Shown here: positions 9,018 through 18,660 of the stretch, one piece after another
How the letters are laid out: every line of letters starts with the position of its first letter
Numbering within the stretch: position 1 is the stretch's first letter
Source: an uncultured Bryobacterales bacterium
GTDB lineage: Bacteria; Acidobacteriota; Terriglobia; Bryobacterales; Bryobacteraceae
DNA: 64,000 nucleotides
Reading direction: 5' to 3'
Assembly (NCBI GenBank): GCA_937959285.1
Contig: CALGAR010000026.1
Location: forward strand, 6,753-70,752
Program-made: the position numbers and the translations under genes
Notes under the pieces: model-generated
Database searches by the model: none
Told to the model about the DNA's origin: nothing
The model's input: only the letters and a program-made list of their open reading frames with translations

Positions 9018-9308
9018 CTACCTTCCCATCTGACGACGCTGCACAGTTCGCATCTCGTCGATGATCCGCTCGAAGACGCGCTTCACGGCGTCGTTGGGCA
9101 GAGGGCCCCGATTGTTGCTGAGCACATTGCGAAAGACATCCTCTTCCCGCTTGGGCTCGTAAATCGGCATCTTCAGCGACTCCTTGATGCGGCCTATTTC
9201 CTCCACCACGGCGGTTCGCTGATTCAGGAGTTCGAGAATCCGGAGATCGACAGCATCAATGCGTTTGCGGCATTCTGCGAGGGCGTCAATTGCCTTTTCC
9301 TTTGTCAC
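9018..9308 (-). CDS. Chorismate mutase (AroQ type)
   Basis: A 96-residue all-helical AroQ-fold protein converting chorismate to prephenate. [34 protein letters not shown] carries the family's conserved Arg, Asp and Arg-x3-Glu pattern, followed by [13 protein letters not shown] and FERIIDEMR. It starts at a GTG preceded by a GGGAGGA ribosome site. It stands alone rather than fused to aroF or pheA, but lies between trpA and aroF, where it supplies prephenate to TyrA. Confidence 0.9.
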   Translation of the reverse strand: MTKEKAIDALAECRKRIDAVDLRILELLNQRTAVVEEIGRIKESLKMPIYEPKREEDVFRNVLSNNRGPLPNDAVKRVFERIIDEMRTVQRRQMGR

Positions 9309-9317
9309 GCGTCCTCC

Positions 9318-10115
9318 CTACAGAGCGTTCCGCAGTTCACGCGCAAAGGCCTCGAGGCAAGTCTCGAGGCTCGGGCTGTCTGCATTCTGCTCGATGATGC
9401 GCACAATGGCACTGCCTACGACGATGGCCTCCACCTTGCCCGAAAGCTCCGCTGCGTGCTCGGGCCGCGAAATGCCGAAGCCGAGCGCGAGGGGCAGGTT
9501 CGTAATCGCGCGCATCGAGTTGATGAGCGGCTGAGCCGAGGAGGAGACTTTCTCCCGCTCGCCGGTCACACCTGTTCTTGAAACCATATAGACGAAACCG
9601 CTGGAATATTGCGCCACGAGTTTCAAACGCTCCGGTGTGCTGGTCGGAGCCGCCAGAAACACCGTGTCGAGGCCCTGGGCCCGCGTCATTTCGACGTACC
9701 GGCCTGCTTCCTCGACGCTGAGATCGGTCAGCAGGCAGCCGTCGATTCCCTTGGCGGCTGCGTCCCGGGCAAGCGCCTCAAATCCGTACTTCAACACCGG
9801 GTTCAGATAGGTGAACAACACCAGCGGAATCTCGCTTCGGCGGCGAATCTCAGCCGCTATTTCGAGCACCGAAGCCAGTGTTGTTCCCGCCTTCAAGGCT
9901 CGTTCGACGCCGCGCTGGATGACGGGCCCATCGGCGATGGGGTCGGAGAAGGGAACGCCCAATTCGATGAGATCAGCCCCGCCCCGTTCGAGCGCGGCAA
10001 CGAGCGATGGCGTGCGCTCAGGAGCGGGGTCGCCCGCCGTCAGATAGGCGATCAGGCCTGTGCGGCCTTCGCTGCGCAGGCGCTCAAAAAGCCCGGAGAT
10101 CCGTGTCGACTTCAT
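9318..10115 (-). CDS. trpA: Tryptophan synthase alpha subunit
   Basis: Cleaves indole-3-glycerol phosphate to indole and glyceraldehyde 3-phosphate. 265 residues, TIM barrel. The catalytic Glu and Asp are in [17 protein letters not shown], and the phosphate site is in the [10 protein letters not shown] region. Its start lies 32 bases inside trpB, giving tight translational coupling that fits the alpha2-beta2 complex. The next gene, chorismate mutase, follows after 9 bases. Confidence 0.95.
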   Translation of the reverse strand: MKSTRISGLFERLRSEGRTGLIAYLTAGDPAPERTPSLVAALERGGADLIELGVPFSDPIADGPVIQRGVERALKAGTTLASVLEIAAEIRRRSEIPLVLFTYLNPVLKYGFEALARDAAAKGIDGCLLTDLSVEEAGRYVEMTRAQGLDTVFLAAPTSTPERLKLVAQYSSGFVYMVSRTGVTGEREKVSSSAQPLINSMRAITNLPLALGFGISRPEHAAELSGKVEAIVVGSAIVRIIEQNADSPSLETCLEAFARELRNAL

Positions 10116-11304
10116 CCAAATCCTTCAGGTTCTCGCGATAGATATCCATGTCCTTGTCGCCGCGTCCGGACAGGTTGATGATGTACACCTCACCCTTTGC
10201 CGAAGGAGCGCGGCGGATGGCTTCGGCGACGGCGTGAGACGATTCAAGGGCCGGTATGATTCCTTCCGTCCGGGATAGGAGCTGCGCAGCTTCGAGCGCC
10301 TCCTTGTCCGTGACCGAGACGTACTCGGCGCGGCCCTGATCGTGCAGCCAGGCGTGCTCCGGCCCGACGAGAGCGTAGTCCAGGCCTGCCGAGATGGAGT
10401 GCGTCAGGGAGACCTGCCCGTCGTCGTCCTGAAGCAGGTAGCTGTAGGCGCCGTGAAGAACGCCCGGCGACCCTCCTGAGAACCGCGCGGCATGGTCGCC
10501 GAGTTTCGGCCCGCGGCCGCCAGCCTCGACGCCGATCAGCCGGACGGTTTCGTCCGGAACAAAGGGATGAAAGATGCCAATCGCATTGCTTCCGCCTCCG
10601 ACGCACGCGAAGATCGCATCCGGGAGCCGGTTCTCGCGCTCGAGAATCTGCCTCCGCGCTTCCGTGCCGATGACGCTGTGAAAGTCGCGGACCATGAGCG
10701 GGTAGGGATGCGCGCCGAGCGCGGAACCGAGCAGATAATGCGTTGTTTCGACGTTCGTCACCCAATCCCGCATTGCCTCGCTGATGGCGTCCTTCAGTGT
10801 GCGGCTTCCGTTGGTCACTCCCACCACGTTCGCGCCCAGGAGCCGCATGCGGAAGACGTTGAGGCGCTGCCGCCGCATGTCTTCCTCTCCCATGTAGACA
10901 ACGCACTCCATCCCGAAGAGCGCGCACACAGTGGCAGTGGCGACTCCGTGCTGTCCGGCTCCGGTTTCGGCGATGATCCGCCGCTTGCCCATCCGCCGGG
11001 CGAGCAGGGCCTGGCCGAGACAGTTGTTAATCTTATGAGCGCCAGTGTGGAGCAGATCTTCCCGCTTGATGTAGATCCGCGCACCCCCGAGCGTCTCGGA
11101 AAGCCGTTTTGCGTAGTAGAGGGGCGTCGGCCGGCCGGCGTAGCTTTCCATCAGATCCCGAAGCTCAGCCTGGAAGCCTTCGTCACACCGGGCCGCGGCG
11201 TAAGCAGCCTCGATCTCTTCGAGTGGCGCCATCAGGACCTCGGGGACAAAGCGTCCGCCGTACGGTCCGAAGTGCCCTCGATCGTCGGGTTGGGAGATGG
11301 TCAT
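10084..11304 (-). CDS. trpB: Tryptophan synthase beta subunit
   Basis: PLP enzyme condensing indole with serine to tryptophan. 406 residues, the TrpB1 type. The PLP lysine is in [19 protein letters not shown], the AETGAGQHG substrate loop follows, and the phosphate-binding loop is [11 protein letters not shown]. It overlaps trpF upstream by an ATGA junction and trpA downstream by 32 bases. Confidence 0.95.
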   Translation of the reverse strand: MTISQPDDRGHFGPYGGRFVPEVLMAPLEEIEAAYAAARCDEGFQAELRDLMESYAGRPTPLYYAKRLSETLGGARIYIKREDLLHTGAHKINNCLGQALLARRMGKRRIIAETGAGQHGVATATVCALFGMECVVYMGEEDMRRQRLNVFRMRLLGANVVGVTNGSRTLKDAISEAMRDWVTNVETTHYLLGSALGAHPYPLMVRDFHSVIGTEARRQILERENRLPDAIFACVGGGSNAIGIFHPFVPDETVRLIGVEAGGRGPKLGDHAARFSGGSPGVLHGAYSYLLQDDDGQVSLTHSISAGLDYALVGPEHAWLHDQGRAEYVSVTDKEALEAAQLLSRTEGIIPALESSHAVAEAIRRAPSAKGEVYIINLSGRGDKDMDIYRENLKDLDEVDTDLRAF

Positions 11305-11903
11305 AGGAGTTCAGATTGCGCGGCAGCGATGAACTGCCTTACTTTTTCATGATCTTTCTTGCCGGGGGCAGATTCCAGTCTCGAGCAGGCGTCGACGCCC
11401 CAGGGACGCACTTCGCGGATGGCGGCCCGAACGTTACCCCCATCCAGGCCGCCGGCAAGGATCAGGCGGCCCGGCAAATCCAGGGCCAGGGACCAGTCGA
11501 ATGTCTTGCCGCTGCCGCCACGGGTGCTTGTTGGAGTATCGATCAAGTAGGCTTCGGCTGGCCATTCGGAGATCGCCTTAGAGAGTTCTTTCGTCGAAGC
11601 GGGAAACGCTTTCCACACACGAAGACCCTCGAACGCGGGATCGGGCCGTTCGTCGCCGTGCAACTGCACGACGTCGAGATCTGCCTTATCGCGGATGCGA
11701 AGCACATTGTCAGGCGTTTCGTTTACAAACACTCCGACCTTCAGCACGCCCGCCGGCAGATCGCGGCCGATCTCTGCAGCGTCCTCGGCCGAGATGTAGC
11801 GCGGGCTTTTTGCATAGAAGTTGAAGCCGATGGCAGAAGCTCCGGATTCCGCGCAGACCATCGCGTCTTCCCGATTTGTAATCCCGCAGATCTTCACAAC
11901 CAT
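11301..11903 (-). CDS. trpF: Phosphoribosylanthranilate isomerase
   Basis: Amadori rearrangement of N-(5-phosphoribosyl)anthranilate in tryptophan synthesis. 200 residues, TIM barrel. The catalytic Cys is in [12 protein letters not shown] and the Asp in [26 protein letters not shown] and GVDACSRLE are typical family segments. It lies 3 bases after trpC and overlaps trpB by 4 bases. Confidence 0.94.
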   Translation of the reverse strand: MVVKICGITNREDAMVCAESGASAIGFNFYAKSPRYISAEDAAEIGRDLPAGVLKVGVFVNETPDNVLRIRDKADLDVVQLHGDERPDPAFEGLRVWKAFPASTKELSKAISEWPAEAYLIDTPTSTRGGSGKTFDWSLALDLPGRLILAGGLDGGNVRAAIREVRPWGVDACSRLESAPGKKDHEKVRQFIAAAQSELL

Positions 11904-11906
11904 TGT

Positions 11907-12692
11907 CTACGACCTGAGCGCCCTTACTGCTGCTCCGGGATCGCCCGACTTCACCAGGTGTTCGCCCACCAGGAATGCCTGAAAACCGCTGGCCGCGAGC
12001 CGCTGTACGTCGCTGGCTGTATGTATGCCGCTTTCCGCAACGCGGATGGCTGTCGAGGGAATCTTCTCGGCCAGCCGGAGCGAGGTTTCAAGGCTTACCT
12101 CAAACGTGTTGAGGTCGCGGTTGTTGACGCCGATGATCTCGGCGCCCGATTCAATCGCCGCCATCAGCTCGGCTTCCGTGTGAACCTCGACAAGTGCGGC
12201 CATGTGGTAGCGGGCAGCCAGCTCGCGCAGCTCGCGCAGCCGCGAGGCGGGAAGGATCGCGGCGATCAGGAGAATGGCGTCCGCGCCGTGAGCGGCGGCC
12301 TCGACGACATGGAATTCGTCGAGCGTGAAGTCCTTACGAAGCGCGGGAAGGGAGGTGGCCTTGCGGGCGCATTCGAGGTCCGCGAGACTGCCCTGAAAGA
12401 ACTTTTCGTCTGTGAGAACGGATAAGGCCGCCGCCCCGCCGGCCTCATACTGGCGGGCAAGCGCCGGAGCGTCGTAGTTCGCGGCGAGCAGCCCTTTGCT
12501 CGGGGACGCTTTTTTACATTCGGCGATAATCGCCGGAGGAGAAGTCCGCAATGCTCCGGCAAAGTCGCGCCGGCCTGCAACCGAAGCTTCGGCCGCAGCT
12601 TCCAAATCAGACAGCCTCGCTTTGCGCTCAGCGAGCTCGGCGAGCTTATGCTCAACAATACGCGACAGGATGGCTGGAACAGCGCCGATCAT
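11907..12692 (-). CDS. trpC: Indole-3-glycerol phosphate synthase
   Basis: Ring-closing decarboxylation giving indole-3-glycerol phosphate. 261 residues. AIIAECKKASPSKGLL holds the first catalytic Lys; ALSVLTDEKFFQGS, LRKDFTLDEF, GVNNRDLNTFEV and VAESGI follow the family order. It is the first gene of the visible operon. trpE, trpG and trpD are not in the window. The 149 bases before acs must contain its promoter; I saw no convincing leader peptide or attenuator there. Confidence 0.94.
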   Translation of the reverse strand: MIGAVPAILSRIVEHKLAELAERKARLSDLEAAAEASVAGRRDFAGALRTSPPAIIAECKKASPSKGLLAANYDAPALARQYEAGGAAALSVLTDEKFFQGSLADLECARKATSLPALRKDFTLDEFHVVEAAAHGADAILLIAAILPASRLRELRELAARYHMAALVEVHTEAELMAAIESGAEIIGVNNRDLNTFEVSLETSLRLAEKIPSTAIRVAESGIHTASDVQRLAASGFQAFLVGEHLVKSGDPGAAVRALRS

Positions 12693-12841
12693 TTGCGGAA
12701 AAACTTCATGCTATCACGGCGCCAAAGCTCCGGCCGGCGACGTTCAGGACCCGACCGGACCCCGGGATGGAACCGGAGGCTTAAAATCACAGGAGGGCGT
12801 CTGATAAAATCAGGTTGCCGAACTGGAGAAGCAATCCACAA

Positions 12842-14773
12842 ATGATCGAGAATGCAATCTACTCGCCCAGCCCGGACTTCGTTCGGAAGGCCAATGTACA
12901 AGGAATGGAGGCCTACGAAGCCCTCTACCGGCGCGCCGCCGAAAAGCCTGAGGAGTTTTGGGGCGAGCTGGCTGCCAGCGAACTCTGCTGGTTCGAAAAG
13001 TGGTCGCATGTATTCGAATGGGACCCTCCGTTTACCAAATGGTTTGTGGGCGGCAAGACGAACGCCTCTTTCAACTGCATTGATCGCCACTTGAGCGGAC
13101 CTCGCAAGAACAAGGTCGCCATCCTGTGGGAAGGCGAACCCGGCGATCAGCGCATGATCACCTACCAGGAACTGCACCGCCTGGTCTGCCGCTTCGCCAA
13201 TGTACTCAAGGAGCGAGGGCTAAAGGCCGGCGACCGCGCAATCATCTACATGCCGATGATTCCGGAGCTCCCGGTGGCCATGCTCGCATGCGCGCGCATC
13301 GGTGTCATTCACAGCGTGGTCTTTGGCGGATTCTCTTCGGAGGCGCTAAAGGCGCGTATCCAGGATCTGGGAGCGACGGTCGTCATCACGGCCGACGGAG
13401 GCTGGCGCCGCGGCAAGGAAATCCGTCTGAAGGATGCCGTCGACGAAGCCCTGACCGATTGCCCCGACGTGCACAGCGTCATCGTTTACAAGCGTACGGG
13501 GTCCAATATCTTGATGAAGGAGGGGCGCGACCACTGGTGGCACGAGCTGGAGCAAGGCGTTGGCGAGGACTGCCCGCCGGAGCACCTCGATAGCGAGCAC
13601 CCTCTCTTCGTCCTCTACACCTCCGGCACCACCGGGAAGCCCAAAGGGATTCTGCATACCACTGGCGGATATCTGCTGCAGACCACAATGACAATGAAGT
13701 GGGTCTTCGACCTGAAGGAAGAAGACACCTACTGGTGCAGCGCTGATATCGGGTGGGTGACAGGCCACAGCTACGTTGTCTACGGCCCGCTTTCAGCCGG
13801 TGCTACGACGGTGATGTATGAAGGCGCCCCGGACTATCCCCAGTATGACCGCTGGTGGCGCATCATCGCCAAGTACAAAATCAACATCTTCTACACGTCG
13901 CCGACTGCGATCCGTGCCCTGATCCGCCAGGGCGACAAGTGGCCGGAGGCCCACGACCTTTCAAGCTTGCGGCTGCTGGGCTCGGTTGGCGAGCCGATCA
14001 ATCCGGCCGCGTGGGAGTGGTTCCACCGTGTCATCGGAAAGGGCCGATGCCCGATTGTGGATACGTGGTGGCAGACCGAGACCGGTTCGATTCTGATCGC
14101 ACCCATGCCCGGCGCGGTTCCCGCGAAGCCTGGTTCCGCAACCCTGCCGATGCCCGGCATCATCGCGGACATCGTCGACATGAACGGCAATCCCACAGCA
14201 GAGAATCAGGAGGGATACCTGATTATCCGGCGGCCCTGGCCGAGCATGATCCGCAATATCTGGGGCGACCCCGAAAGGTTCAAGTCGCAGTATTTCGGAC
14301 GCGTGCCCGGGGTCTATTTCACCGGAGACGCTGCCAGGCGCGACCAGGACGGTTACTACTGGGTGCTGGGCCGCGTGGACGACGTCATGAACGTCAGCGG
14401 ACACCGCCTCAGCACGATGGAGGTGGAATCGGCGCTGGTGCGGCATCCAGCCGTAGCCGAAGCGGCCGTGGTCGGCAAACCGCATGAGATTACGGGGCAG
14501 GCCGTCTGCGCCTTTGTCACGCTCAAGGCCGGAAACTACGATCACGAAAAGCTCGGCGCCGAGTTGCGTCAGTGGGTGGCCCGCGAGATCGGAGCGTTTG
14601 CGCGTCCCGAGGAAATCCGCTTTACGGACGCCCTACCGAAGACGCGCAGCGGTAAGATCATGCGTCGGCTGCTGCGCGAGATCGTCACAAGCCATTCCGT
14701 GACGGGTGACGTGACTACGCTGGAAGACCTCTCAGTTGTTACCCGCCTCGCTGCGCAGCAGGACGAAGACTAG
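12842..14773 (+). CDS. acs: Acetyl-CoA synthetase (AMP-forming)
   Basis: Activates acetate to acetyl-CoA through acetyl-AMP. 643 residues from the chosen ATG ([13 protein letters not shown]), which has GGAGAA 11 bases upstream; a TTG nine codons earlier is less likely. The P-loop is [13 protein letters not shown], followed by [30 protein letters not shown] and [15 protein letters not shown]. The Lys in the last motif is the one acetylated by Pat-type enzymes. Length and motifs match Acs rather than other acyl-CoA synthetases. TGATAAAAT at 12802-12810 is a possible -10 element. Confidence 0.95.
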   Translation: MIENAIYSPSPDFVRKANVQGMEAYEALYRRAAEKPEEFWGELAASELCWFEKWSHVFEWDPPFTKWFVGGKTNASFNCIDRHLSGPRKNKVAILWEGEPGDQRMITYQELHRLVCRFANVLKERGLKAGDRAIIYMPMIPELPVAMLACARIGVIHSVVFGGFSSEALKARIQDLGATVVITADGGWRRGKEIRLKDAVDEALTDCPDVHSVIVYKRTGSNILMKEGRDHWWHELEQGVGEDCPPEHLDSEHPLFVLYTSGTTGKPKGILHTTGGYLLQTTMTMKWVFDLKEEDTYWCSADIGWVTGHSYVVYGPLSAGATTVMYEGAPDYPQYDRWWRIIAKYKINIFYTSPTAIRALIRQGDKWPEAHDLSSLRLLGSVGEPINPAAWEWFHRVIGKGRCPIVDTWWQTETGSILIAPMPGAVPAKPGSATLPMPGIIADIVDMNGNPTAENQEGYLIIRRPWPSMIRNIWGDPERFKSQYFGRVPGVYFTGDAARRDQDGYYWVLGRVDDVMNVSGHRLSTMEVESALVRHPAVAEAAVVGKPHEITGQAVCAFVTLKAGNYDHEKLGAELRQWVAREIGAFARPEEIRFTDALPKTRSGKIMRRLLREIVTSHSVTGDVTTLEDLSVVTRLAAQQDED

Positions 14774-14790
14774 AAGACGAAATGATGGGA

Positions 14791-14818
14791 GGAGCGCCGG
14801 TATCCTAGCCGGTGCTCC
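14791..14818. terminator. Hairpin between convergent acs and phzF-like genes
   Basis: GGAGCGCCGG, an 8-base loop, CCGGTGCTCC: a 10-pair stem with one G-U pair, lying just past the acs stop. There is no clear T-run on either side. The position between convergent stops suggests a bidirectional terminator. Confidence 0.45.
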
Positions 14819-14836
14819 CCGTCGCCTGCCTGTCCT

Positions 14837-15616
14837 CTAGACGTAAATAAAGCCTTCCAGATAAAGGACTGCGCGCCCGCGCAAGATCACTCGATCGCCT
14901 GATACTTCGCAGAACAGCTCTCCGCCGCGCGGTGAGATCTGCCGCGCATGGAGCTTGTTCTTTCCGAGGCGCTTTGCCCAATAGGGGGCGAGGGTGCAGT
15001 GTGCCGATCCTGTCACCGGATCCTCTGGTACGCCCTGCGCAGGCGCGAAGAATCGCGAAACAAAGTCGCAATCCTTTCCGGGCGCAGTGGCAATGACGGC
15101 AAAGCGATCCAGCCCGGCGAGAAGGCCCATGTCGGGCTGCAAGGACGCGACGTCTTCTTCCGACTCGTAGACTGCCATGTAATCGCGAGCCGCATGCACT
15201 TCAACCGGCCGCTTGCCGAGCCCCTGCGCGAGCGCGTCGGAAACGGCGATTGGCTCTGGCGACATGGCGGGAAAATCCATCGCAAACAAATCTCCGTCGC
15301 GACGCACCGTAAGTTCCCCGCTGCGACTTTGAAACCGGACAACGTCACGCTGCGCCTCCAGATAGCTCATTACAACGAATGCCGCGGCAAGGGTTGCATG
15401 ACCGCAGAGATCGACTTCTACGGTTGGCGTCATCCAGCGCAGCCCATAGCAATCGCCCTGCGGGACGATGAAAGCAGTTTCGGCAAGGTTGTTTTCCGCG
15501 GCGATTGCCTGCATGGTGGCATCCTCGAGCCAGCGGTCGAGAGGACACACCGCCGCAGGATTGCCTGAGAACAGTCTTCCGGTGAACGCGTCAATCTGGT
15601 AGATGGGGATCTTCAT
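14837..15616 (-). CDS. PhzF-family isomerase/epimerase
   Basis: 259 residues with the twofold diaminopimelate-epimerase-like fold of PhzF proteins. Key segments are FSGNPAAVCPLDRW, AAENNLAETAFIVPQ (the catalytic Glu region), DLCGHATLAAAFV and the C-terminal DPVTGSAHCTLAPYW. Members isomerise small hydroxy- or amino-aromatic or aliphatic acids; only the phenazine enzyme has a well-defined role. No phenazine genes lie nearby, so the substrate is unknown. Confidence 0.88.
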   Translation of the reverse strand: MKIPIYQIDAFTGRLFSGNPAAVCPLDRWLEDATMQAIAAENNLAETAFIVPQGDCYGLRWMTPTVEVDLCGHATLAAAFVVMSYLEAQRDVVRFQSRSGELTVRRDGDLFAMDFPAMSPEPIAVSDALAQGLGKRPVEVHAARDYMAVYESEEDVASLQPDMGLLAGLDRFAVIATAPGKDCDFVSRFFAPAQGVPEDPVTGSAHCTLAPYWAKRLGKNKLHARQISPRGGELFCEVSGDRVILRGRAVLYLEGFIYV

Positions 15617-15689
15617 CTAACAATTGTATTTCGTTCGCCGGAGGAACCCAGGATCCAGCACTCGTTCTTAAGAGGGCTGGAAAAAGGCG

Positions 15690-17651
15690 CTAGCGGAGGC
15701 GTCCGTCCCAACGCAGGCCCACTCGCCACAGACGCGGCGCTCCGATGAGCGCCGTGGGGCTTTGGCCGACGACATACTCCCGATCGAACAGGTTCTCGAT
15801 GGCAAACTGCGCCCAGACGTTCGAAGCGATCCGCTGCCTCATCGAGAAATGTGCGACGGCGAAACCGGGCAGAACGAAGCTGTTCAGATCGTCCTCGAAT
15901 TGCGCACCGTTTGAGCGGAAACCCGCGGCCGCGATCGTATTGTGCCCCATGAACGTAAGCTGAGCGGAGCCTTGATGCTTCGGGATCTGCGGCAGGCGCT
16001 CGCCGGTTGCAAAGCGGGAATCGGCGAAAAGATAACCTGCGTCGAACTGCCACGACCGCCATCGCTGGCGCACATCCACTTCGACACCACGGGCAAGAGC
16101 GGCGCTCGCATTCTGGCGCTGCCTGGTGATCAGGTTCGGCGCGACGCTCAGCGTAACGTTCGTGATCAGATCCGTAAGCTCGTTCCGATAAAATGTCACG
16201 CCCGCCCGCCTCGACTCGCCGACGTAGTCAATGCCCGCTTCGGCTCCGAAAAGGGCTTCGGGTTTCAGGTTCGGGTTGGCCAGCGTGACGGCATTGCCTA
16301 CTCGAAACTCACGGTACAACTCATTGAGCGTGGGGGCGCGGAAGCTGCGATAGACGCTGCCGCGAGCTCTCCAAGGCCCTCGTCCTGCTGTAATTCCGGC
16401 GCTCGGGCTGAAGAAACGGCTGTCCTGGCCCGTGAAGTGGTGGCGCGCGCCGAGGAAGAGCTTCGCCGGACCAGCCGAGAAATCGGCCTGGCCGAACACC
16501 CCGTGCTGCAGGAGATCGCCACCTCCAACGCGCGACCCGGAAGGAAATACCTGCTCCTTCGAGTAGCCTTCCACGCGCTGGAAGTCGCCGCCAAAGACGC
16601 CGCGCCACCGCGACCCGCTATGGCGAACCATGGCCGCCCCGCCAGTGGCTTCCGCAGGGACTGTCTGAAGCAACGTCAACCGTTCGCTTGTGCGGTCGGC
16701 GGTAATCGAGGAGAAGGAAGCGCGGAACTCCTGGCGCATGTGATAGGCGTATGCCGACATGCTGTCTCGGTTCCACTCTCGCGAGTAGCTGGCCCCGATC
16801 ATTCCCAGGCTGGTCGAGTTGTATTGCAAGACGGTGCCGTTGTCGCGCTCTTCAGCGAGCACGTCGAACTGGAACGAGAGGCGGTCCCGGCCGCGAAGCC
16901 AGTCCAGCTTTGTATCGCCGCCGGCGAATCGGAGATTGGCCTTGGTGTCAACTGGGCCGCGGTCGGCTTCCGAAATGATGTAGTAGCCGTCCGTAGTGAA
17001 GGCTCGCGCCTGAAATGTCGTTGCGAAGTTGCCCCAGAGATTTGAATAGCCTGCCGAGAGATTATGAGTATCTCGATTTCCCGCTTCGTAGCTGGCCTGA
17101 AGACGGTGCCGCTCCGGTTCGCGCGAAAACAGGGCAACGACTCCGCTCATGGCGCGGTCACCAAACACGCTGGTCGATGCGCCTCGGGATACCTCGACGC
17201 GGTCCACTTGATCCGCGGAGACGCGCGTCCAGTAGACCCAACCTCCGAAGGGATCGTTCAACGGAATTCCGTCACGAAGGACCAAAGTCCGGCTTGCCCC
17301 GGTCGATCCAACGCCGCGCAGGGAGACGCCTTGCGTCGTCGGATTGGCCACTACACTTGAGGATCGCCGGAACAGGCTGAAACCCGGGACCATCCGGAGC
17401 CGGTCGTCGATGTTCACCCCGGGAATCCTTTGGAGCTCCTGGTCTTCAATCTCCGTTACGGAACCAGGCGCTTCCGCCGTGATCTTTTCAACGACCGTTA
17501 CGGAGGTCACCAGCGGCGCTGGCTTCGTCTCCTGAGCGGGCAGGAGCGCCGGCGCCAAAAGTATCGGGACCCACAATATGCGAGCCGGCCCAACTCGCCG
17601 CTGCTGCGGGTGATTCAGACGCGGTAAAGAGGATCTTGACGCTAACTTCAT
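15690..17651 (-). CDS. TonB-dependent outer-membrane receptor, BtuB/siderophore-like
   Basis: 653 residues. A long signal peptide (hydrophobic core ILWVPILLAPALLPAQ), a plug domain (about 55-170: QRIPGVNIDDRLRMVPGF, TQGVSLRGVGSTGASRTLVL, VEVSRGASTSVFGDRAMSG) and a 22-strand-type barrel containing FRAPTLNELYREFR. It resembles vitamin B12 and siderophore receptors; the ligand cannot be told. No transporter or TonB genes adjoin it. Its first 164 bases overlap the 3' end of the upstream DUF58 gene in another frame, and I see no ribosome site, so translation may be coupled. Confidence 0.88.
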   Translation of the reverse strand: MKLASRSSLPRLNHPQQRRVGPARILWVPILLAPALLPAQETKPAPLVTSVTVVEKITAEAPGSVTEIEDQELQRIPGVNIDDRLRMVPGFSLFRRSSSVVANPTTQGVSLRGVGSTGASRTLVLRDGIPLNDPFGGWVYWTRVSADQVDRVEVSRGASTSVFGDRAMSGVVALFSREPERHRLQASYEAGNRDTHNLSAGYSNLWGNFATTFQARAFTTDGYYIISEADRGPVDTKANLRFAGGDTKLDWLRGRDRLSFQFDVLAEERDNGTVLQYNSTSLGMIGASYSREWNRDSMSAYAYHMRQEFRASFSSITADRTSERLTLLQTVPAEATGGAAMVRHSGSRWRGVFGGDFQRVEGYSKEQVFPSGSRVGGGDLLQHGVFGQADFSAGPAKLFLGARHHFTGQDSRFFSPSAGITAGRGPWRARGSVYRSFRAPTLNELYREFRVGNAVTLANPNLKPEALFGAEAGIDYVGESRRAGVTFYRNELTDLITNVTLSVAPNLITRQRQNASAALARGVEVDVRQRWRSWQFDAGYLFADSRFATGERLPQIPKHQGSAQLTFMGHNTIAAAGFRSNGAQFEDDLNSFVLPGFAVAHFSMRQRIASNVWAQFAIENLFDREYVVGQSPTALIGAPRLWRVGLRWDGRLR

Positions 17652-18624
17652 TGTCCGGTGAAGCTGCCCGCCGCCCTCGAAGCGGCTCGACGACAGCGAG
17701 ATACTTCAGCATAGTATAGACATCACCCTCTTCAGGGATCCGCAACTCCACAGTCTGTGTCCGCAGCAACACCCTCGCTCCCCGCCTTGAAACGTGCCAG
17801 ATGAGAAACGCACAACAGTCGACTGCCTTCTCGAACCACTCGAACTGTTCGGGCGGAACATTGAGGTCCAAGTAAATTTCGACGAGGGGATCCTGTTCCA
17901 GGGCAAACTCGCGCACCTGCAGCTCTCCGGAGTGTGCCGTCGCCTTCCAATCGACGTGCCGCGCGTTTTCCGAGGGCTGGTAGGGGCGGAGGCGGTAGAA
18001 GTCGCTGCCTCTGCCCCGGAGATGGGTTTCAATCTCGCCGGTAACGGTTGCCAGGAGCTCCTCAAACCCGGGCTGTGGATCGATGCACGGGTAAACAAGA
18101 ATGTCCCCGCGCGGGTAGATATCGATGCGTCTGTCCGTGAATCCGAAAGGAAAGCGTGTCGAGAAGCGGAAGGCGTTGTCGCGGTGATAGCCGCGCCGCG
18201 GGAATATCAGCTCGACGTTTTCGGAAACCGAACTCCGGCCGGGAATGACAGGGAAATAGAGGTGACCGCGAAGTCCGTTCTCCTGAAGGCCCATCAGATG
18301 GATCGAGAACGAAGGGATCCAGCGCTTGTCGTTGATCACCGAGATCCGCCCAGTGACCGGGCGGCGGGCGGAGAGGTGCTCGGGGAGCTGAATATCCAGC
18401 TCCAGGCCCGCGAGCCCGAGGCGGCTTACGAAGTTCGAAATCAGCATGGTGGACAGCATCGCCGCCAGCAGAAGGAACAGCAGATTGTTGGCTGACGCAA
18501 ACGCCGCCAGGCCGACCATTGTAATCGCGAGCGTGTACAGGAGACCTCCGGCCGTGACCTGCTGGCGCATTCCGCCCGTCAGCACCGCTCGCATCTTGCG
18601 CCACAAACTGAGCATTACTTCCAT
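17488..18624 (-). CDS. DUF58 domain membrane protein
   Basis: About 378 residues from the ATG at 18624. Two hydrophobic segments near the N-terminus (LLYTLAITMVGLAAF and NNLLFLLLAAMLSTMLI), a beta-rich extracytoplasmic-type stretch, then the DUF58 signature GSDFYRLRPYQPSENARHVDWKATA. DUF58 proteins usually accompany MoxR ATPases and transglutaminases; neither is here. The tail from about residue 325 overlaps the receptor signal peptide and looks non-conserved. Only 36 bases separate it from the divergent permease start, so its promoter must lie close to or inside that gene. Confidence 0.75.
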   Translation of the reverse strand: MEVMLSLWRKMRAVLTGGMRQQVTAGGLLYTLAITMVGLAAFASANNLLFLLLAAMLSTMLISNFVSRLGLAGLELDIQLPEHLSARRPVTGRISVINDKRWIPSFSIHLMGLQENGLRGHLYFPVIPGRSSVSENVELIFPRRGYHRDNAFRFSTRFPFGFTDRRIDIYPRGDILVYPCIDPQPGFEELLATVTGEIETHLRGRGSDFYRLRPYQPSENARHVDWKATAHSGELQVREFALEQDPLVEIYLDLNVPPEQFEWFEKAVDCCAFLIWHVSRRGARVLLRTQTVELRIPEEGDVYTMLKYLAVVEPLRGRRAASPDNEVSVKILFTASESPAAAASWAGSHIVGPDTFGAGAPARSGDEASAAGDLRNGR

Positions 18625-18660
18625 TCTGGAGCCCGTAGTGTCCGTGGCACAATAGACGAA

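Noticed and set aside
12693..12841. Possible trp leader or attenuator in the trpC-acs intergenic region
   Set aside because: No Trp-rich short frame and no convincing competing hairpins were found.
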